A stretch of 64,000 nucleotides of DNA from Cobetia sp. L2A1 (GCF_009796845.1 NZ_CP047025.1:1-64000); one strand, 5' to 3'; numbered from the stretch's first letter, positions 13,139 through 23,168 are shown. Translations and numbers: made by a program. The notes: generated by a model not told the origin, from the sequence alone.

Positions 13139-14095
13139 ATGATCGTCGTTACTGGAGGCGCAGGTTTCATCGGTGCCAATCTCGTCAAGGCACTCAACGA
13201 CCGTGGCCGTACCGATATTCTGGTAGTGGATGACCTGAGTGACGGTACCAAGTTCGTCAATCTGGCGGACCTGACCATCGCCGACTACCTCGACAAGGAT
13301 GATTTCCTGATTCGTGTGCAGTCGAGCTTGATGGGCGAATACGCCGAGCTTCCGAAGATCGAGGCGATCTTCCATGAAGGCGCATGCTCGGATACCACCG
13401 AGTGGGATGGCCAATTCATGCTCGAAAATAACTTCGAGTACTCCAAGGTATTACTCAATTTCTGTGAGGCCAATCAGATCCCACTGTTGTACGCCAGCTC
13501 CGCGGCGACCTATGGCGACAGCCAGGTCTTCAAGGAAACGCCGGAATTCGAGGGCCCGCTGAATGTCTATGGCTACTCCAAGTTGCTGTTCGATCAGCAC
13601 GTGCGTTCACGCTGGGACAGCCTGACTACTCAGGTGGTGGGTTTCCGCTACTTCAACGTCTACGGCCCGCGTGAACAGCACAAGGGCAAGATGGCCAGTG
13701 TGGCCTATCACCATCACACCCAGGTGACGGCAGGTGAGAACCCCAAGCTGTTCGGTGCCTATGACGGCTATGAAGCTGGCATGCAGAGCCGTGATTTCGT
13801 CTATGTCGGTGATGTGGTCGATGTGAACCTGTGGTTCCTCGATCACCCGGAAGCTTCTGGTATCTTCAATCTGGGTACGGGGCGCGCTGAACCGTTCAAG
13901 GCGATCGCAGAGACGGTGATCAACTTCTACGAGAAGGGCGAGATCGAGTTCATCGACTTCCCGGAGAACCTCAAGGGTCGCTATCAGAGCTACACGCGTG
14001 CTGATATCGGCAAGCTGCGCAAGGCTGGCTGCAACGTTGAGTTCAAGACGGTTGCACAGGGCACACACGCTTATCTCGAATGGCTGAATCGTTGA
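13139..14095 (+). CDS. hldD: ADP-L-glycero-D-manno-heptose 6-epimerase
   Basis: HldD epimerises ADP-D,D-heptose to ADP-L,D-heptose, the last step in making the inner-core heptose donor. It is an extended short-chain dehydrogenase: NADP-binding GGAGFIG at the N-terminus and the catalytic Tyr144-x3-Lys148 in YGYSK. From ATG 13139 (GGGAG just upstream) the protein has 318 residues; the longer in-frame start is not supported. The unusual [12 protein letters not shown] segment is typical of the family. It heads a rightward run with waaF, 78 bases downstream. Confidence 0.96.
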   Translation: MIVVTGGAGFIGANLVKALNDRGRTDILVVDDLSDGTKFVNLADLTIADYLDKDDFLIRVQSSLMGEYAELPKIEAIFHEGACSDTTEWDGQFMLENNFEYSKVLLNFCEANQIPLLYASSAATYGDSQVFKETPEFEGPLNVYGYSKLLFDQHVRSRWDSLTTQVVGFRYFNVYGPREQHKGKMASVAYHHHTQVTAGENPKLFGAYDGYEAGMQSRDFVYVGDVVDVNLWFLDHPEASGIFNLGTGRAEPFKAIAETVINFYEKGEIEFIDFPENLKGRYQSYTRADIGKLRKAGCNVEFKTVAQGTHAYLEWLNR

Positions 14096-14173
14096 GGTGA
14101 CCGTTGCACGCGCGTCGTCGGATTTTCCGGCGATGCTGCCTGTCAGGCAGTGATGTAGAAAAAGGAGCAGGGC

Positions 14174-15229
14174 ATGAACAAGCTACGCGAGGGTGCCGGC
14201 GAACGCATTCTGGTCGTCGGCCCCAGCTGGGTTGGCGACATGGTGATGGCACAGAGCCTGTTCATGACGCTGAAACATCAGTCGCCTGAATGCCGTATCA
14301 GTGTGCTGGCACCGGCGTGGTCGCAGCCAATCATTGAGCGTATGCCAGAGGTCGCTGAGATCTTGGCGCTACCGGCAGGGCATGGTGATTTCGCGCTCAC
14401 GGCCCGTTGGCAGCTGGGCCGTTCGCTGCGCGGACGTTTTGATCGTGCCATCGTGCTGCCACGCTCGTGGAAGTCGGCGCTGGTACCGTTCTTCGCACGT
14501 ATTCCTGTGCGGGTCGGCTTTACCGGTGAGCAGCGTTACGGCCTGCTCACCGAGTGTCGCAAGCTCGACAAGACGGTGCTCGACCAGACCGTCAAGCGCT
14601 TCACTTCATTGGGTTTGCCGGTTGCCGAGGCCAACCCGCCGGCCAATATCCTCGAGCCACACCTGAAGACGGATAGTGTCAACCAGGCGCGCTTGCGCGA
14701 GGAACTGGGGCTAGTGGCACCACCCAAGGCCATTATCGGCATGATGCCGGGGGCAGAGTATGGCCCGGCCAAGCAGTGGCCATTGGCACATTTTCGCGCA
14801 CTGGCCGAGTCATTGACCCAAGCAGGTGCCGAGGTGCGTATCTTCGGTGGACCCAAGGATGTCGTGGCGGGTGAGGAGATTGCCCAAGGACTTTCCGGCG
14901 TCTATAACCTGTGCGGCAAGACGCGGCTGGCGGATGCGGTGGATTTGATCGCTGAGTGTCAGGAAGTGGTCAGCAATGACTCAGGATTGATGCATGTCGC
15001 CGCTGCTGTTGGGGCGCGTATTCAGGGCATCTATGGCTCGTCATCGCCGCATTACACGCCGCCACTCACGGCTGATCGTGAGATTCATTGGCTAGCATTG
15101 GAATGTTCGCCGTGCTTCAAGCGAGTGTGTCCGCTTGGGCATACCAACTGTCTCAATCACATAGCGCCGGAACGGATACTGGCAGCGATTACGCTCGCCG
15201 ATGACCGCCATGAAACGCGGCAATCGTGA
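14174..15229 (+). CDS. waaF: ADP-heptose:LPS heptosyltransferase II
   Basis: WaaF adds the second heptose to the LPS inner core at the cytoplasmic face of the inner membrane. The 351-residue GT9 protein starts with ILVVGPSWVGDMVMAQSLF, carries GMMPGAEYGPAKQWP in the donor-binding half and SNDSGLMHVAAAVG near the C-terminus, all WaaF hallmarks. AAGGAG lies 9 bases before the ATG. It follows hldD and precedes an unrecognised gene by 31 bases; the three are probably one operon. Confidence 0.93.
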   Translation: MNKLREGAGERILVVGPSWVGDMVMAQSLFMTLKHQSPECRISVLAPAWSQPIIERMPEVAEILALPAGHGDFALTARWQLGRSLRGRFDRAIVLPRSWKSALVPFFARIPVRVGFTGEQRYGLLTECRKLDKTVLDQTVKRFTSLGLPVAEANPPANILEPHLKTDSVNQARLREELGLVAPPKAIIGMMPGAEYGPAKQWPLAHFRALAESLTQAGAEVRIFGGPKDVVAGEEIAQGLSGVYNLCGKTRLADAVDLIAECQEVVSNDSGLMHVAAAVGARIQGIYGSSSPHYTPPLTADREIHWLALECSPCFKRVCPLGHTNCLNHIAPERILAAITLADDRHETRQS

Positions 15230-15260
15230 AGACGTTACACAATCCTGACGAGGACTGCCG

Positions 15261-16157
15261 GTGAGTTCGCAGCACAATCGTACGACAGATGAGCTCATCC
15301 ATCCGCGCATGCGTGGTGCCATGAAACGTGCCCAGCGTATTGAAGCGGTACGCGCCTGGTGTGAGCGGCGCTTGATTCTGCCGTTCAGTCGCTGGTGGTT
15401 GTCGCGTTGGCAGGCATCACGCGCTCGTCATGCAGGACTGGAGCAACGTGGGCTGCCACGACATGCGGTGGAGTCCGTGCTGGGGCAGGAAGCACTGACA
15501 GTCTGGGTGAATCCACGTGAGTTGGTGCGTGACGTCAATTTCGGGCGTGACAAGCGCGCGCGACCGTCATCGACGGCCTTTATCTGGGATGGTGAATGGG
15601 ACCTGCGCCGTGGAGCCTTCCGCCACGGCTCACGTTCACAGCTGATGCGTGATTTGATCGTGCATGGTGATGACCTCACGGTGATTGACCGTTACCAGCG
15701 TCTGAAAGCGCTACTGGAAGCGGGCAAGCCGTGGTCATCCCCCCGCGATGGGTTATTGCTTGATAGTGAGGCGCGTATCCTGGGGTATCTGCAGTGCTAT
15801 CGTGGCTACCTGCAGGACATGTCGCGCAATGGTTTCCGTCAGGGTATCACCAAGGACGAGATGGGCGTGGCAGTCTCGCGTGAGGGGCGATTGCTCAAGA
15901 TCAATCGTGGCCTGCATCGACTGGCGATGGCTCAGCAGGTGGGCGTCCCCAGCGTACCAGTCGTGGTGAAGGCGGTGCATCGCGAGTTCTGGGACAAGGT
16001 GACGGCAGGTGCGCAAGGTGATGAGGCCTTACGTCTTCTCAGTGAAGCGCTGCAGGGATGCCGGCCAGAAAGTGAGGCCGGTCCGCTGGACCCGAAGACA
16101 CATCCTGATCTCGGCCTTGATGAAGGATGGCCAGACCTGCGGGAGCTCGAGGATTGA
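15261..16157 (+). CDS. uncharacterised protein in the LPS core cluster
   Basis: I do not recognise a named family. The 298-residue basic protein starts at GTG 15261, preceded by GACGAGG. It has no signal peptide or membrane segment. The N-terminal third is rich in Arg and Trp; a middle block reads FIWDGEWDLR, and a C-terminal block, KINRGLHRLAMAQQVGVPSVPVVV, recalls the HR-containing motif of ParB/sulfiredoxin-like folds. That resemblance is tentative. Its place right after waaF, ahead of a terminator that contains a parS site and converging with a glycosyltransferase, suggests a role in envelope polysaccharide assembly (inference from context only). Confidence 0.8.
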   Translation: MSSQHNRTTDELIHPRMRGAMKRAQRIEAVRAWCERRLILPFSRWWLSRWQASRARHAGLEQRGLPRHAVESVLGQEALTVWVNPRELVRDVNFGRDKRARPSSTAFIWDGEWDLRRGAFRHGSRSQLMRDLIVHGDDLTVIDRYQRLKALLEAGKPWSSPRDGLLLDSEARILGYLQCYRGYLQDMSRNGFRQGITKDEMGVAVSREGRLLKINRGLHRLAMAQQVGVPSVPVVVKAVHREFWDKVTAGAQGDEALRLLSEALQGCRPESEAGPLDPKTHPDLGLDEGWPDLRELED

Positions 16158-16221
16158 GCCCTTTCAAGAAATTCATGTCTTCATGCAGTAATTTTTAAGA
16201 AAATCATGGTGTTAAAAAATG

Positions 16222-16269
16222 AAAAAGCCTTGTTTCATGTGAAACATCTCACATGAAACAAGGCTTTTT
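16222..16269. terminator. bidirectional terminator with an embedded parS sequence
   Basis: A perfect 21-bp stem (16222-16242 with 16249-16269) around the loop AACATC ends in A/T tracts on both sides, so it can terminate the rightward unknown gene and the leftward GT4 gene. The left arm and loop contain TGTTTCATGTGAAACA, a parS-like palindrome. Confidence 0.9.
16231..16246. promoter_or_regulatory. parS-like site within a terminator stem
   Basis: TGTTTCATGTGAAACA differs from canonical parS by one central base (CACGTG to CATGTG). Whether ParB binds it is uncertain; central CpG changes can weaken binding. Confidence 0.55.
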
Positions 16270-16309
16270 TGTGTCTTGGCATACTCTCAAGTATGGCTCG
16301 AATCTCTTA

Positions 16310-17452
16310 TCAAACGCGGGCCAGTCGTCGATAGAGTGCAAGATAGGCCTTGCCCATGGCACAGGGCGTGAAGCGCGTCAGATCCTCGCGTGCACAGTTC
16401 ACCAGTCGCTCGCGGCGGGGAGCATCTGCGGCCAGGCTGGCAATGGCGGCTGCCAGTGCATCGGCATCTCCACCGGGTACCAGTACGCCAGTCTGGTCGT
16501 CATGCACGATATCGGGAATACCATCCACGTTGCTCGCGATGACGGGGACGCCATGATCCATCACGTCGAGCAGAATGGAGCCCAGTCCCTCATTACGTGA
16601 CGGGAAGGCAAAGAGATCGAAAGCCTCGAGATAGTCACCGACATTGGTGTGAAAGCCCTCCCAAATCAGGTTATCCAGATCTGCGCTTTCCGCCTTGAAG
16701 GCTGCCTCGTCTTCACCAGCCCCCAGGCACACGAACAGCAGCTGCGGGTGACTCTCACGTAGCAGACGGGCTGCCTCAATCAGTAATCGCTGCCCCTTAT
16801 GGCGATCCACCAGAGCCCCTACATGGCCGACGACCTGCGTCTCTGCCTTCGCAATATTACCGAAGCGTTCTCGCAGTTGAGCCACCGCATCTGTATCGCT
16901 GGGCAGGTGAGCGAGGGTGCTGGGGATCAAGGCTGTTTCACCCCAGTGACGCTCACGAAGGTGTGATTCAATGACCGAAGAAATCGCCACACGGCAGGCT
17001 GCAGCGCGATAGGTCAGCCGATTGAACGCCTTGTCCTTCACTGGTTGCGGTACGCGACGTGTCAGCAGATAAGGCGTGCCTGTCAGGCGCTGATGCAGCC
17101 ACGCCCAGTGCACCGCCTTGGCTTCGTGAGCATGCACGATATCAGCACGTGGTTGACCGAAGTGGCCCCTGAAGCGCCCGCTGATCTCGATCACCTCCAC
17201 CGTGACGGATAGCTCAAGCGCCGCCAGTTCGCTGATCAAAGGCGAGTCCTGCAGGCAGACCAGTGACTGGCGGATCGGCGCGCCGGCTTCGCCGCTTGCG
17301 CTGGGCTTGGCGCGTCGTGCCAGATCCGCGATCAGGTTGAGCGTCTGACGCTCACCGCCACGAAAGCCACGCGCCAGATTGACGTGACGTACGTGCAGCG
17401 GGCGTGAAACAGACGCTGTTTCATGCTTGGTGATAGCCGTCATGGTCACCAT
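16310..17452 (-). CDS. glycosyltransferase family 4
   Basis: A GT-B-fold retaining glycosyltransferase of about 380 residues, likely acting on LPS core in the cytoplasm. Visible motifs are the N-terminal GFRGGERQTLNL (acceptor side), IVHAHEAKAVH, VGHVGALVDRHKG at the donor domain, and FPSRNEGLGSILLDVMDHGVPVIASN with the E-x7-E nucleotide-sugar signature. The ATG at 17452 overlaps the stop of the upstream GT2 gene (ATGGTGA); another ATG lies three codons in. Third gene of a leftward operon kdkA-GT2-GT4. The sugar transferred cannot be told from the sequence. Confidence 0.9.
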   Translation of the reverse strand: MVTMTAITKHETASVSRPLHVRHVNLARGFRGGERQTLNLIADLARRAKPSASGEAGAPIRQSLVCLQDSPLISELAALELSVTVEVIEISGRFRGHFGQPRADIVHAHEAKAVHWAWLHQRLTGTPYLLTRRVPQPVKDKAFNRLTYRAAACRVAISSVIESHLRERHWGETALIPSTLAHLPSDTDAVAQLRERFGNIAKAETQVVGHVGALVDRHKGQRLLIEAARLLRESHPQLLFVCLGAGEDEAAFKAESADLDNLIWEGFHTNVGDYLEAFDLFAFPSRNEGLGSILLDVMDHGVPVIASNVDGIPDIVHDDQTGVLVPGGDADALAAAIASLAADAPRRERLVNCAREDLTRFTPCAMGKAYLALYRRLARV

Positions 17453-18324
17453 ACCTTGTTGAAGTCTTCGGCTTCACGCACCTTGGCATCGCGCTGGAAT
17501 TCGAGCAATTTGGCGTATTTCAGATAGGCGTTGACGCTGGCGGACAGTGCCACCGAGAAGCCATCCACGCCATCGCGGAAGCCCGCCTGGAAGACGAACT
17601 TGCGCATAAAGGCATTGCTGCCATGCAGGAAGGGTGTGAAGGCGTTGGCGCGTTTTCCTTTTTGATACATGATCTTGGCGGCGCGATTCGAGAAGCGGCC
17701 ACTGGCCTTGACGAATAGCTCACCGAGATTGGCAAAGCTGTAATGTTCCAGGTCTGCATCCAGCTCACAGGGATTGATGGACTGCACCGAGCTGTGCTGA
17801 CGGGAGTCACGAAAGGCGATCTTCTCGCGGTCATAAAGGCGCAGACAATAATCGGGATACCAGCCGGCATGACGTACCCAGCGTGAACCGATGAAGTTAC
17901 GGCGGCGCAGTGCGAAGCCATCATGTGGCGTGCTATCCAGTGAAAGCTCGCGGATGGCCACGACAGCTCCCTCGGTGAGGCGCTCGTCGGCATCCAATGA
18001 CAGCACCCAGCGGTGGCTGGCCCGAGCCGGACCGACATTCTTCTGCGGCCCATCGCCCAGGTAGGGCTGGTCTATCACCGTGGCACCCATATGGCGCGCC
18101 AGTTCACAGGTCGTATCCGTGGAGCCTGAGTCGACCACGATCAGTTCATCGCAGACCTGTGCCAACGAGCGCAGGCAATCTTCGATGTTATGCGCTTCAT
18201 TGAGCGTGATGACGCAGCCAGTGATCTTGTGGCTGCTGGACGTGCTCGCGTGATCGGGGTTCATGGCGGACTGGGTCTCGTCGGTTGAATTCATGACGGT
18301 CTCATTCGTGGCAATCTCGGACAT
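17446..18324 (-). CDS. glycosyltransferase family 2, WaaE/KdtX-like
   Basis: An inverting GT-A glycosyltransferase resembling the core beta-1,4-glucosyltransferases WaaE/KdtX. Motifs: ITGCVITLNEAHNIEDCLRS, ELIVVDSGSTDTT, the metal-binding LSLDADERL, and RRRNFIGSRWVRHAGWYPDY. I place the start at ATG 18324 (292 residues), just after the kdkA stop at 18350; further upstream codons only overlap kdkA in another frame. Other in-frame ATGs at 18294 and beyond are possible because the first 30 residues are low-complexity. It overlaps the GT4 gene by seven bases. Confidence 0.88.
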   Translation of the reverse strand: MSEIATNETVMNSTDETQSAMNPDHASTSSSHKITGCVITLNEAHNIEDCLRSLAQVCDELIVVDSGSTDTTCELARHMGATVIDQPYLGDGPQKNVGPARASHRWVLSLDADERLTEGAVVAIRELSLDSTPHDGFALRRRNFIGSRWVRHAGWYPDYCLRLYDREKIAFRDSRQHSSVQSINPCELDADLEHYSFANLGELFVKASGRFSNRAAKIMYQKGKRANAFTPFLHGSNAFMRKFVFQAGFRDGVDGFSVALSASVNAYLKYAKLLEFQRDAKVREAEDFNKVW

Positions 18325-18349
18325 GACGCGCTCGGTCTCAAGGTCGGTC

Positions 18350-19171
18350 TCAAGGGACTGGCTGGTCGGCAGAGTTCTGGTCAGCAGAGTGATAAGCGGC
18401 GCGAATACGTGCCAGGCAAACGGCGTGATGCTGCGGACAGAAGCGTGCCAGTGAGCGGCCAAGACGTGAAAGATTGTCTTCGCGCCAGCGCGCGTCCTGC
18501 GCTGCCTCGGCATGCAACTGGCAGCGATCGAGATCGATGACATAGACGCGTCCGCTCTCATCCACCAACAGATTGCGCGCGTTGAGATCGACATGCTCAA
18601 GGCCCGCATCGTGCACGGCGCGAATGGCACTCCCTGTCGTGTCGAGCAGAGTCAGCAAGGCATCGGGTAGAGGCTCGTCGCCAGATGGTGGCTGTGCCTG
18701 CAAGGCGATCAGGTCATCTGCAAAGGCGTGGGCGCCGGGAATCAGTACCGTGATCAGCGCCGCTTCGTAGGTCAGTCCATGGCGCCAGACACAGGCACCG
18801 ACGGGCTCTGGCACGGGCAGACCCTGACGATAGAGACGCTCCGTCAGACGCAGCTCGGCAAAGGCACGCGTCCGCTCCAATCCAGTATAGAAGTAGCGAC
18901 GACTGGCAATCTTCGCGACCAGCCCGCCACGCCGATAAGGACGCAGTGCCCACTGTTGGCCCGCTGATACTAGCGCTGGCTCTGTACGTAATTCGGTGGG
19001 TAAACGACAAATATCGAGGAACAGACTTGCACCGCGCCCTGGCGCTTCACCGGTCACGGCGGCGTGTTTACGCCAGAACGATGGCGTGAACCAGTCCGGC
19101 GTCATTTGTGGCGCTGTTTCGCCATCATATAGAATGTGGGCATTCTCATTTCGGAACACTGCCATCCGCAT
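18350..19171 (-). CDS. kdkA: 3-deoxy-D-manno-octulosonate (Kdo) kinase-like protein
   Basis: KdkA phosphorylates the Kdo of lipid A-Kdo at the inner membrane. The 273-residue protein has the kinase-like fold: YRRGGLVAKIASRRYFYTG (glycine-rich/ATP Lys region), the catalytic loop EHVDLNARNLLVD and the metal site YVIDLDRCQ. From ATG 19171 a GGGAGAGGA stretch lies just upstream. This start codon overlaps the start codon of the divergent GT9 gene (shared CATG at 19169-19172), so its promoter must lie inside that gene. Close relatives include WaaP; the short length favours KdkA. Confidence 0.82.
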   Translation of the reverse strand: MRMAVFRNENAHILYDGETAPQMTPDWFTPSFWRKHAAVTGEAPGRGASLFLDICRLPTELRTEPALVSAGQQWALRPYRRGGLVAKIASRRYFYTGLERTRAFAELRLTERLYRQGLPVPEPVGACVWRHGLTYEAALITVLIPGAHAFADDLIALQAQPPSGDEPLPDALLTLLDTTGSAIRAVHDAGLEHVDLNARNLLVDESGRVYVIDLDRCQLHAEAAQDARWREDNLSRLGRSLARFCPQHHAVCLARIRAAYHSADQNSADQPVP

Positions 19172-20354
19172 GAAGCATCCTCTCCCAGCCCAGCCCGCCC
19201 ATATCTGCGTGCTCAGGCTCTCCGCACTCGGCGATGTCTGCAATCTTGTGCCAACGGTGCGCGCCTTGCAGCGCCAGTGGCCTGAGGCCCGCATCACCTG
19301 GATCGTCGGCAAGGGGGAGCACAGTCTACTGTCCGGCCTTTCCGGGGTCGAGTTCGTGGTCTATGACAAGTCCACAGGGTTTGCCGGTATGCGTGCCATC
19401 TGGCGTCAGCTCAAGGACACGCACTTTGATGTGCTGCTGCACATGCAGCAGGCGTTGCGTGCCAGTGCCTTGTCGCTGGGGCTCAAGGCCAAGGTACGTA
19501 TCGGTTACGACCGTGCGCGCGCCAAGGACTGGCAGTACCTCTTTACCTCACACCAGCTGGCCCCGCGTGAGCGTGCTCATGTGCTGGAGTCGTTCATGGA
19601 CTTCGCCCGTGCGTTGGGCGTGGAAGACTGTCGCCTTGATTGGCGCCTCAACGTGCCTGATGAGGCCTATGTCGAGGCCGTGCGCGTCACCGGTGAAACG
19701 CCTTATCTGGTGATCAGTCCGTGTGCCAATCCGCGCTTGCGCAACTTCCGTAATTGGTCGGCCGAGGGCTATGCCGCGGTGGTGGATCACGCCTGGCAGC
19801 AGTACGGCATTCGCAGCGTGATGACGGGCGGCGGTAGCCCGCAAGAGCGTGAAATGGGTGCGCGCATCAAGGCAATGGTGAGCGAGGGGGCCGTCATTGA
19901 TGCCATCGGCGCTACCTCGCTGAAGGGGCTGCTGGCACTGATTGATCGTGCCGTGGCGGTGATTGCACCAGATTCCGGCCCCGTGCATATGGGCAACGCC
20001 TTGAACACGCCGGTGATCGGCCTGTATGCCACGACCAATCCTGAGCGCGCTGCGCCGTACTGCTGGCAGCATCTGGTGGCCAATCGCTATCCCGATGCAG
20101 TGGAGACGTACTTGCACAAGCGTATGGATGAGATCAGCTGGGGGCAGCGTGTGCGCCATGAGGACGCCATGAGCTTGATTCGTGCCGAGGATGTCATTGC
20201 TCGGCTGACCGAGCTGCTGGCGGACACTGACGGCATCGTGCGTGAGCAAAGCTGCGAACGACTACCGGCTGCCAATGTCTCAATAGACGCTTCGAGCGAG
20301 GTTGTTGTTGAGCCTCCCACTACTGATTCCCCCTCTGCACGCGGAGACGCCTGA
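19170..20354 (+). CDS. glycosyltransferase family 9, heptosyltransferase-like
   Basis: A GT9 enzyme, probably an LPS heptosyltransferase (perhaps filling the WaaC role, since WaaF is separate). From ATG 19170 the protein has 394 residues: [20 protein letters not shown] at the N-terminus, [20 protein letters not shown] in the middle, and [21 protein letters not shown] in the donor site. The C-terminal 40 residues are low-complexity. Its start codon overlaps that of the divergent kdkA. Its stop overlaps the hldE start (ATGA), so translation is coupled to hldE. A longer upstream start would overlap kdkA antisense and is unlikely. Confidence 0.85.
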   Translation: MKHPLPAQPAHICVLRLSALGDVCNLVPTVRALQRQWPEARITWIVGKGEHSLLSGLSGVEFVVYDKSTGFAGMRAIWRQLKDTHFDVLLHMQQALRASALSLGLKAKVRIGYDRARAKDWQYLFTSHQLAPRERAHVLESFMDFARALGVEDCRLDWRLNVPDEAYVEAVRVTGETPYLVISPCANPRLRNFRNWSAEGYAAVVDHAWQQYGIRSVMTGGGSPQEREMGARIKAMVSEGAVIDAIGATSLKGLLALIDRAVAVIAPDSGPVHMGNALNTPVIGLYATTNPERAAPYCWQHLVANRYPDAVETYLHKRMDEISWGQRVRHEDAMSLIRAEDVIARLTELLADTDGIVREQSCERLPAANVSIDASSEVVVEPPTTDSPSARGDA

Positions 20355-21784
20355 TGAAGCTTGATCTGACTGCGCTGGAACAGGCTCGCCTGCTGGTCGT
20401 GGGTGATGTGATGCTGGATCGCTACTGGCACGGCGGCACTTCGCGTATCTCGCCGGAAGCGCCGGTACCGGTGGTACGTGTCAACGAAAGCGAAGACCGC
20501 CCCGGCGGTGCTGCCAACGTTGCACTCAACATTGCCTCATTGGGCGCGCATGCCACGCTGGCTGGGGTGGTGGGTCGGGACGACAATGCCGATATCCTGA
20601 CCCGCGCGTTGGAAAACGCCAATGTCATCACGCGTTTCCAAACCAGCGACAGCGTACCGACGATTACCAAGTTACGTGTGATGAGTCGTAACCAGCAGCT
20701 GCTGCGCCTCGATTTCGAGGAGCCGCTGCACGAGGTGGACACCAGCGAGCTGGTCCGCCACGTTGAGGCTGAGCTGGGCGCCAGTGGTGTGATGATTCTT
20801 TCCGACTATGGCAAGGGCACGCTGAATCAGGTCGAGGTACTGATTGCCGCCGCGCGAGCTGCTGGCAAGCGCGTGCTCGTCGATCCCAAGGGCAGTGATT
20901 TCTCGCGCTATCGCGGTGCCAGCATCATCACGCCCAACCTGACCGAGTTCGAGACCATCGTCGGGCCGTGCCGCAGTGATGAAGAGTTGGCCGAGAAGGG
21001 CGAGGCGCTGCGTGCCGAGCTGGAGCTTGAAGCTCTGCTGGTCACGCGTAGCGAGAAGGGCATGACCCTGATTCGTGAAGGTTATGTACCGCTGCATTTG
21101 CCGACGCATGCGCGTGAGGTTTACGACGTGACCGGCGCCGGCGATACCGTGATTGGTGTGCTCGGGCTAGCGCTTGCCGCTGGCCACGCCTTCCCGGAGG
21201 CCGTGATGCTGGCCAATCTGGCGGCGGGTCTTGTCGTCGCCAAGCCGGGGACCGCAACGCTATCAGTGGCTGAATTATACACCGCGCTGCACGGCGACAA
21301 GCTGGCAGAGTTTGGCGCGATTCAGGAGCACACGTTGATTCCGGCCGTGCGTGCTGCACAGGCCCGCGGTGAGCGGGTGGTGATGACCAATGGCTGCTTC
21401 GATATTCTGCATGCTGGTCACGTAGCGTATCTGCAGGAAGCAGCCCGCCTTGGGGATCGCTTGATCGTCGCTGTCAATGATGACGCCTCCGTGGCACGCC
21501 TCAAGGGTCCGACACGCCCTATCAACCCGATAATGCGTCGCATGCAGGTACTGGCAGGCCTGGGCGCAGTTGCCTGGGTCGTACCCTTTGCAGAAGATAC
21601 GCCGGCCCGCTTGATCGAGGCCGTACTTCCCGATGTGTTGGTCAAGGGGGGGGACTATCTTCCTGAGGAAATCGCCGGAGGTGAGGCGGTGATCGCCAAT
21701 GGCGGAGAGGTGCGCGTACTCGGTTTTGAGGATGGTGTATCTACTACCGCGATGATTGCCACTATTCTTGATCGCGAGGATTAG
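20354..21784 (+). CDS. hldE: bifunctional D-beta-heptose 7-phosphate kinase / heptose 1-phosphate adenylyltransferase
   Basis: HldE carries out two steps of ADP-heptose synthesis. The 476-residue protein has a ribokinase-like N-terminal domain ([15 protein letters not shown] near residue 50, VTGAGDT near 260) and a C-terminal cytidylyltransferase-like domain starting about residue 340 with [11 protein letters not shown]. The length equals that of the fused E. coli enzyme. ATG 20354 overlaps the stop of the GT9 gene by four bases; waaA follows after two bases. With gmhB and hldD in this window only gmhA is missing from the pathway. Confidence 0.97.
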   Translation: MKLDLTALEQARLLVVGDVMLDRYWHGGTSRISPEAPVPVVRVNESEDRPGGAANVALNIASLGAHATLAGVVGRDDNADILTRALENANVITRFQTSDSVPTITKLRVMSRNQQLLRLDFEEPLHEVDTSELVRHVEAELGASGVMILSDYGKGTLNQVEVLIAAARAAGKRVLVDPKGSDFSRYRGASIITPNLTEFETIVGPCRSDEELAEKGEALRAELELEALLVTRSEKGMTLIREGYVPLHLPTHAREVYDVTGAGDTVIGVLGLALAAGHAFPEAVMLANLAAGLVVAKPGTATLSVAELYTALHGDKLAEFGAIQEHTLIPAVRAAQARGERVVMTNGCFDILHAGHVAYLQEAARLGDRLIVAVNDDASVARLKGPTRPINPIMRRMQVLAGLGAVAWVVPFAEDTPARLIEAVLPDVLVKGGDYLPEEIAGGEAVIANGGEVRVLGFEDGVSTTAMIATILDRED

Positions 21785-21786
21785 GT

Positions 21787-23124
21787 GTGAGCCTTGCCCG
21801 CGGTCTCTATAGCGCCGCGCTTATCCTGCTGTCGCCGTTGATCTGGCAGCGGGTCTGGCGCGAACATGATGATCATCATCCACGTTGCGAGCGGTTGGGT
21901 ATCATCCCCGCGACGCCTGCCACGACACCTGAGCTTGAATGTCCGATCTGGCTGCATGCTGCCTCCTTGGGTGAGGTGGTGATGGTCACGAGCCTGGTCG
22001 AAACGCTACGGCGTCGATATCCCAAGCGACCGCTGGTGGTGACCACCATGACGGCCACGGGTGCGGCGCAGGCTGCTCGCCTTTTGCACAGCCCTGAAGG
22101 CAGTGCCGAACTAGCCCCTGCCCGCCATCATTATCTACCACTGGACTTCCCATGCACTGCGCGGCGCTTTGTGGCGCGGCTACGACCGGCGCTCGCCATC
22201 CTGGTGGAAACCGAGCTATGGCCGAATCTGATAGCGGCTTGCGCCAGAGAGGAAGTGCCATTGGGCGTCGTCAATGGACGGTTATCGCCACGGGCTTTCA
22301 ATCGCTATCGCAAGGTCGCGAGCGTCATGCGCGACTGTCTGGCGAATGTCAGCTGGCTAGGCGCAAAGGCACCGGAGGATCTGGAACGATTCATTGCGCT
22401 TGGATTGCCGGCTGCACGTGGTGTTGCAGTGGGCTCACTCAAGTTTGAGGTCGAGATTTCTTCAGTCGTCGTCGCGGCGGGGCAGGCACTGCACGCGCAG
22501 TGCGGAGGGCGCATGATCTGGATCGCGGCCTCCACCCATGATGGTGAAGATGCGCAGATACTGACGGCACATGCGGCAGTGCGAGCGCAGCATCCTGATG
22601 CATTGTTATTGCTGGTGCCACGGCATCCGCAGCGCTTCGAGGCGGTGACGGCTCAGAGCCAGGCATGGTGTCAGCTGCGGGAAGAAACGTGTCTGCGTCG
22701 CAGCGACATGCATGCTGAACGTACGTCAGAGATGGTCGCGCTAAGCGATCCGGCGCTGTCAGTATTGGTCGGTGATACGCTGGGCGAGTTGCTCACATTA
22801 TACGCCGCCAGTGATGTCGCTTTTATTGGCGGCAGTCTGGTGCCCGTTGGTGGCCACAATATGCTGGAACCTGCTGCGCTTGGGCTACCGCTGTTGAGCG
22901 GTCAGTCATTGGCTAACTTCAGTGAGATTGCCGAGGTGATGGCGGGTGAAGGGGCTTTGCAGGTAGTGGCGGACAGTGAGGCGCTTGCCGTTGCCGTGTC
23001 AGCGCTGCTCGCGGATGACGTGTACCGTAAGCAGGTCGGAGAAGCGGCTCGTCAGGTAGTCGCGCGCAATCGTGGCGCGCTGTCAGACTCGCTGGCACAG
23101 ATCGCTATTCTGCTACCAGGCTGA
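21787..23124 (+). CDS. waaA: Kdo transferase
   Basis: WaaA adds Kdo residues to the lipid A precursor. The 445-residue GT30 protein starts at GTG 21787 with a hydrophobic anchor (LYSAALILLSPLIWQRV), then WLHAASLGEVVMVTSLVETL (catalytic Glu in GE), VETELWPNLI, and GDTLGELLTLYAASDVAFIGGS with GGHNMLEPAALG. It is the last gene of the GT9-hldE-waaA operon; a strong terminator follows at 23169-23200. Confidence 0.95.
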   Translation: MSLARGLYSAALILLSPLIWQRVWREHDDHHPRCERLGIIPATPATTPELECPIWLHAASLGEVVMVTSLVETLRRRYPKRPLVVTTMTATGAAQAARLLHSPEGSAELAPARHHYLPLDFPCTARRFVARLRPALAILVETELWPNLIAACAREEVPLGVVNGRLSPRAFNRYRKVASVMRDCLANVSWLGAKAPEDLERFIALGLPAARGVAVGSLKFEVEISSVVVAAGQALHAQCGGRMIWIAASTHDGEDAQILTAHAAVRAQHPDALLLLVPRHPQRFEAVTAQSQAWCQLREETCLRRSDMHAERTSEMVALSDPALSVLVGDTLGELLTLYAASDVAFIGGSLVPVGGHNMLEPAALGLPLLSGQSLANFSEIAEVMAGEGALQVVADSEALAVAVSALLADDVYRKQVGEAARQVVARNRGALSDSLAQIAILLPG

Positions 23125-23168
23125 GTCGCTGAGCGCACGCAAACGGTGCGCTAACCGTTTGGTCAAGA

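Noticed and set aside
17401..17430. GAAACAGACGCTGTTTC as a parS variant
   Set aside because: An inverted repeat in a coding region without the CACGTG core.
19548..20249. 233-codon frame antisense to the GT9 gene
   Set aside because: No recognisable domain and fully overlaps a well-supported glycosyltransferase gene.
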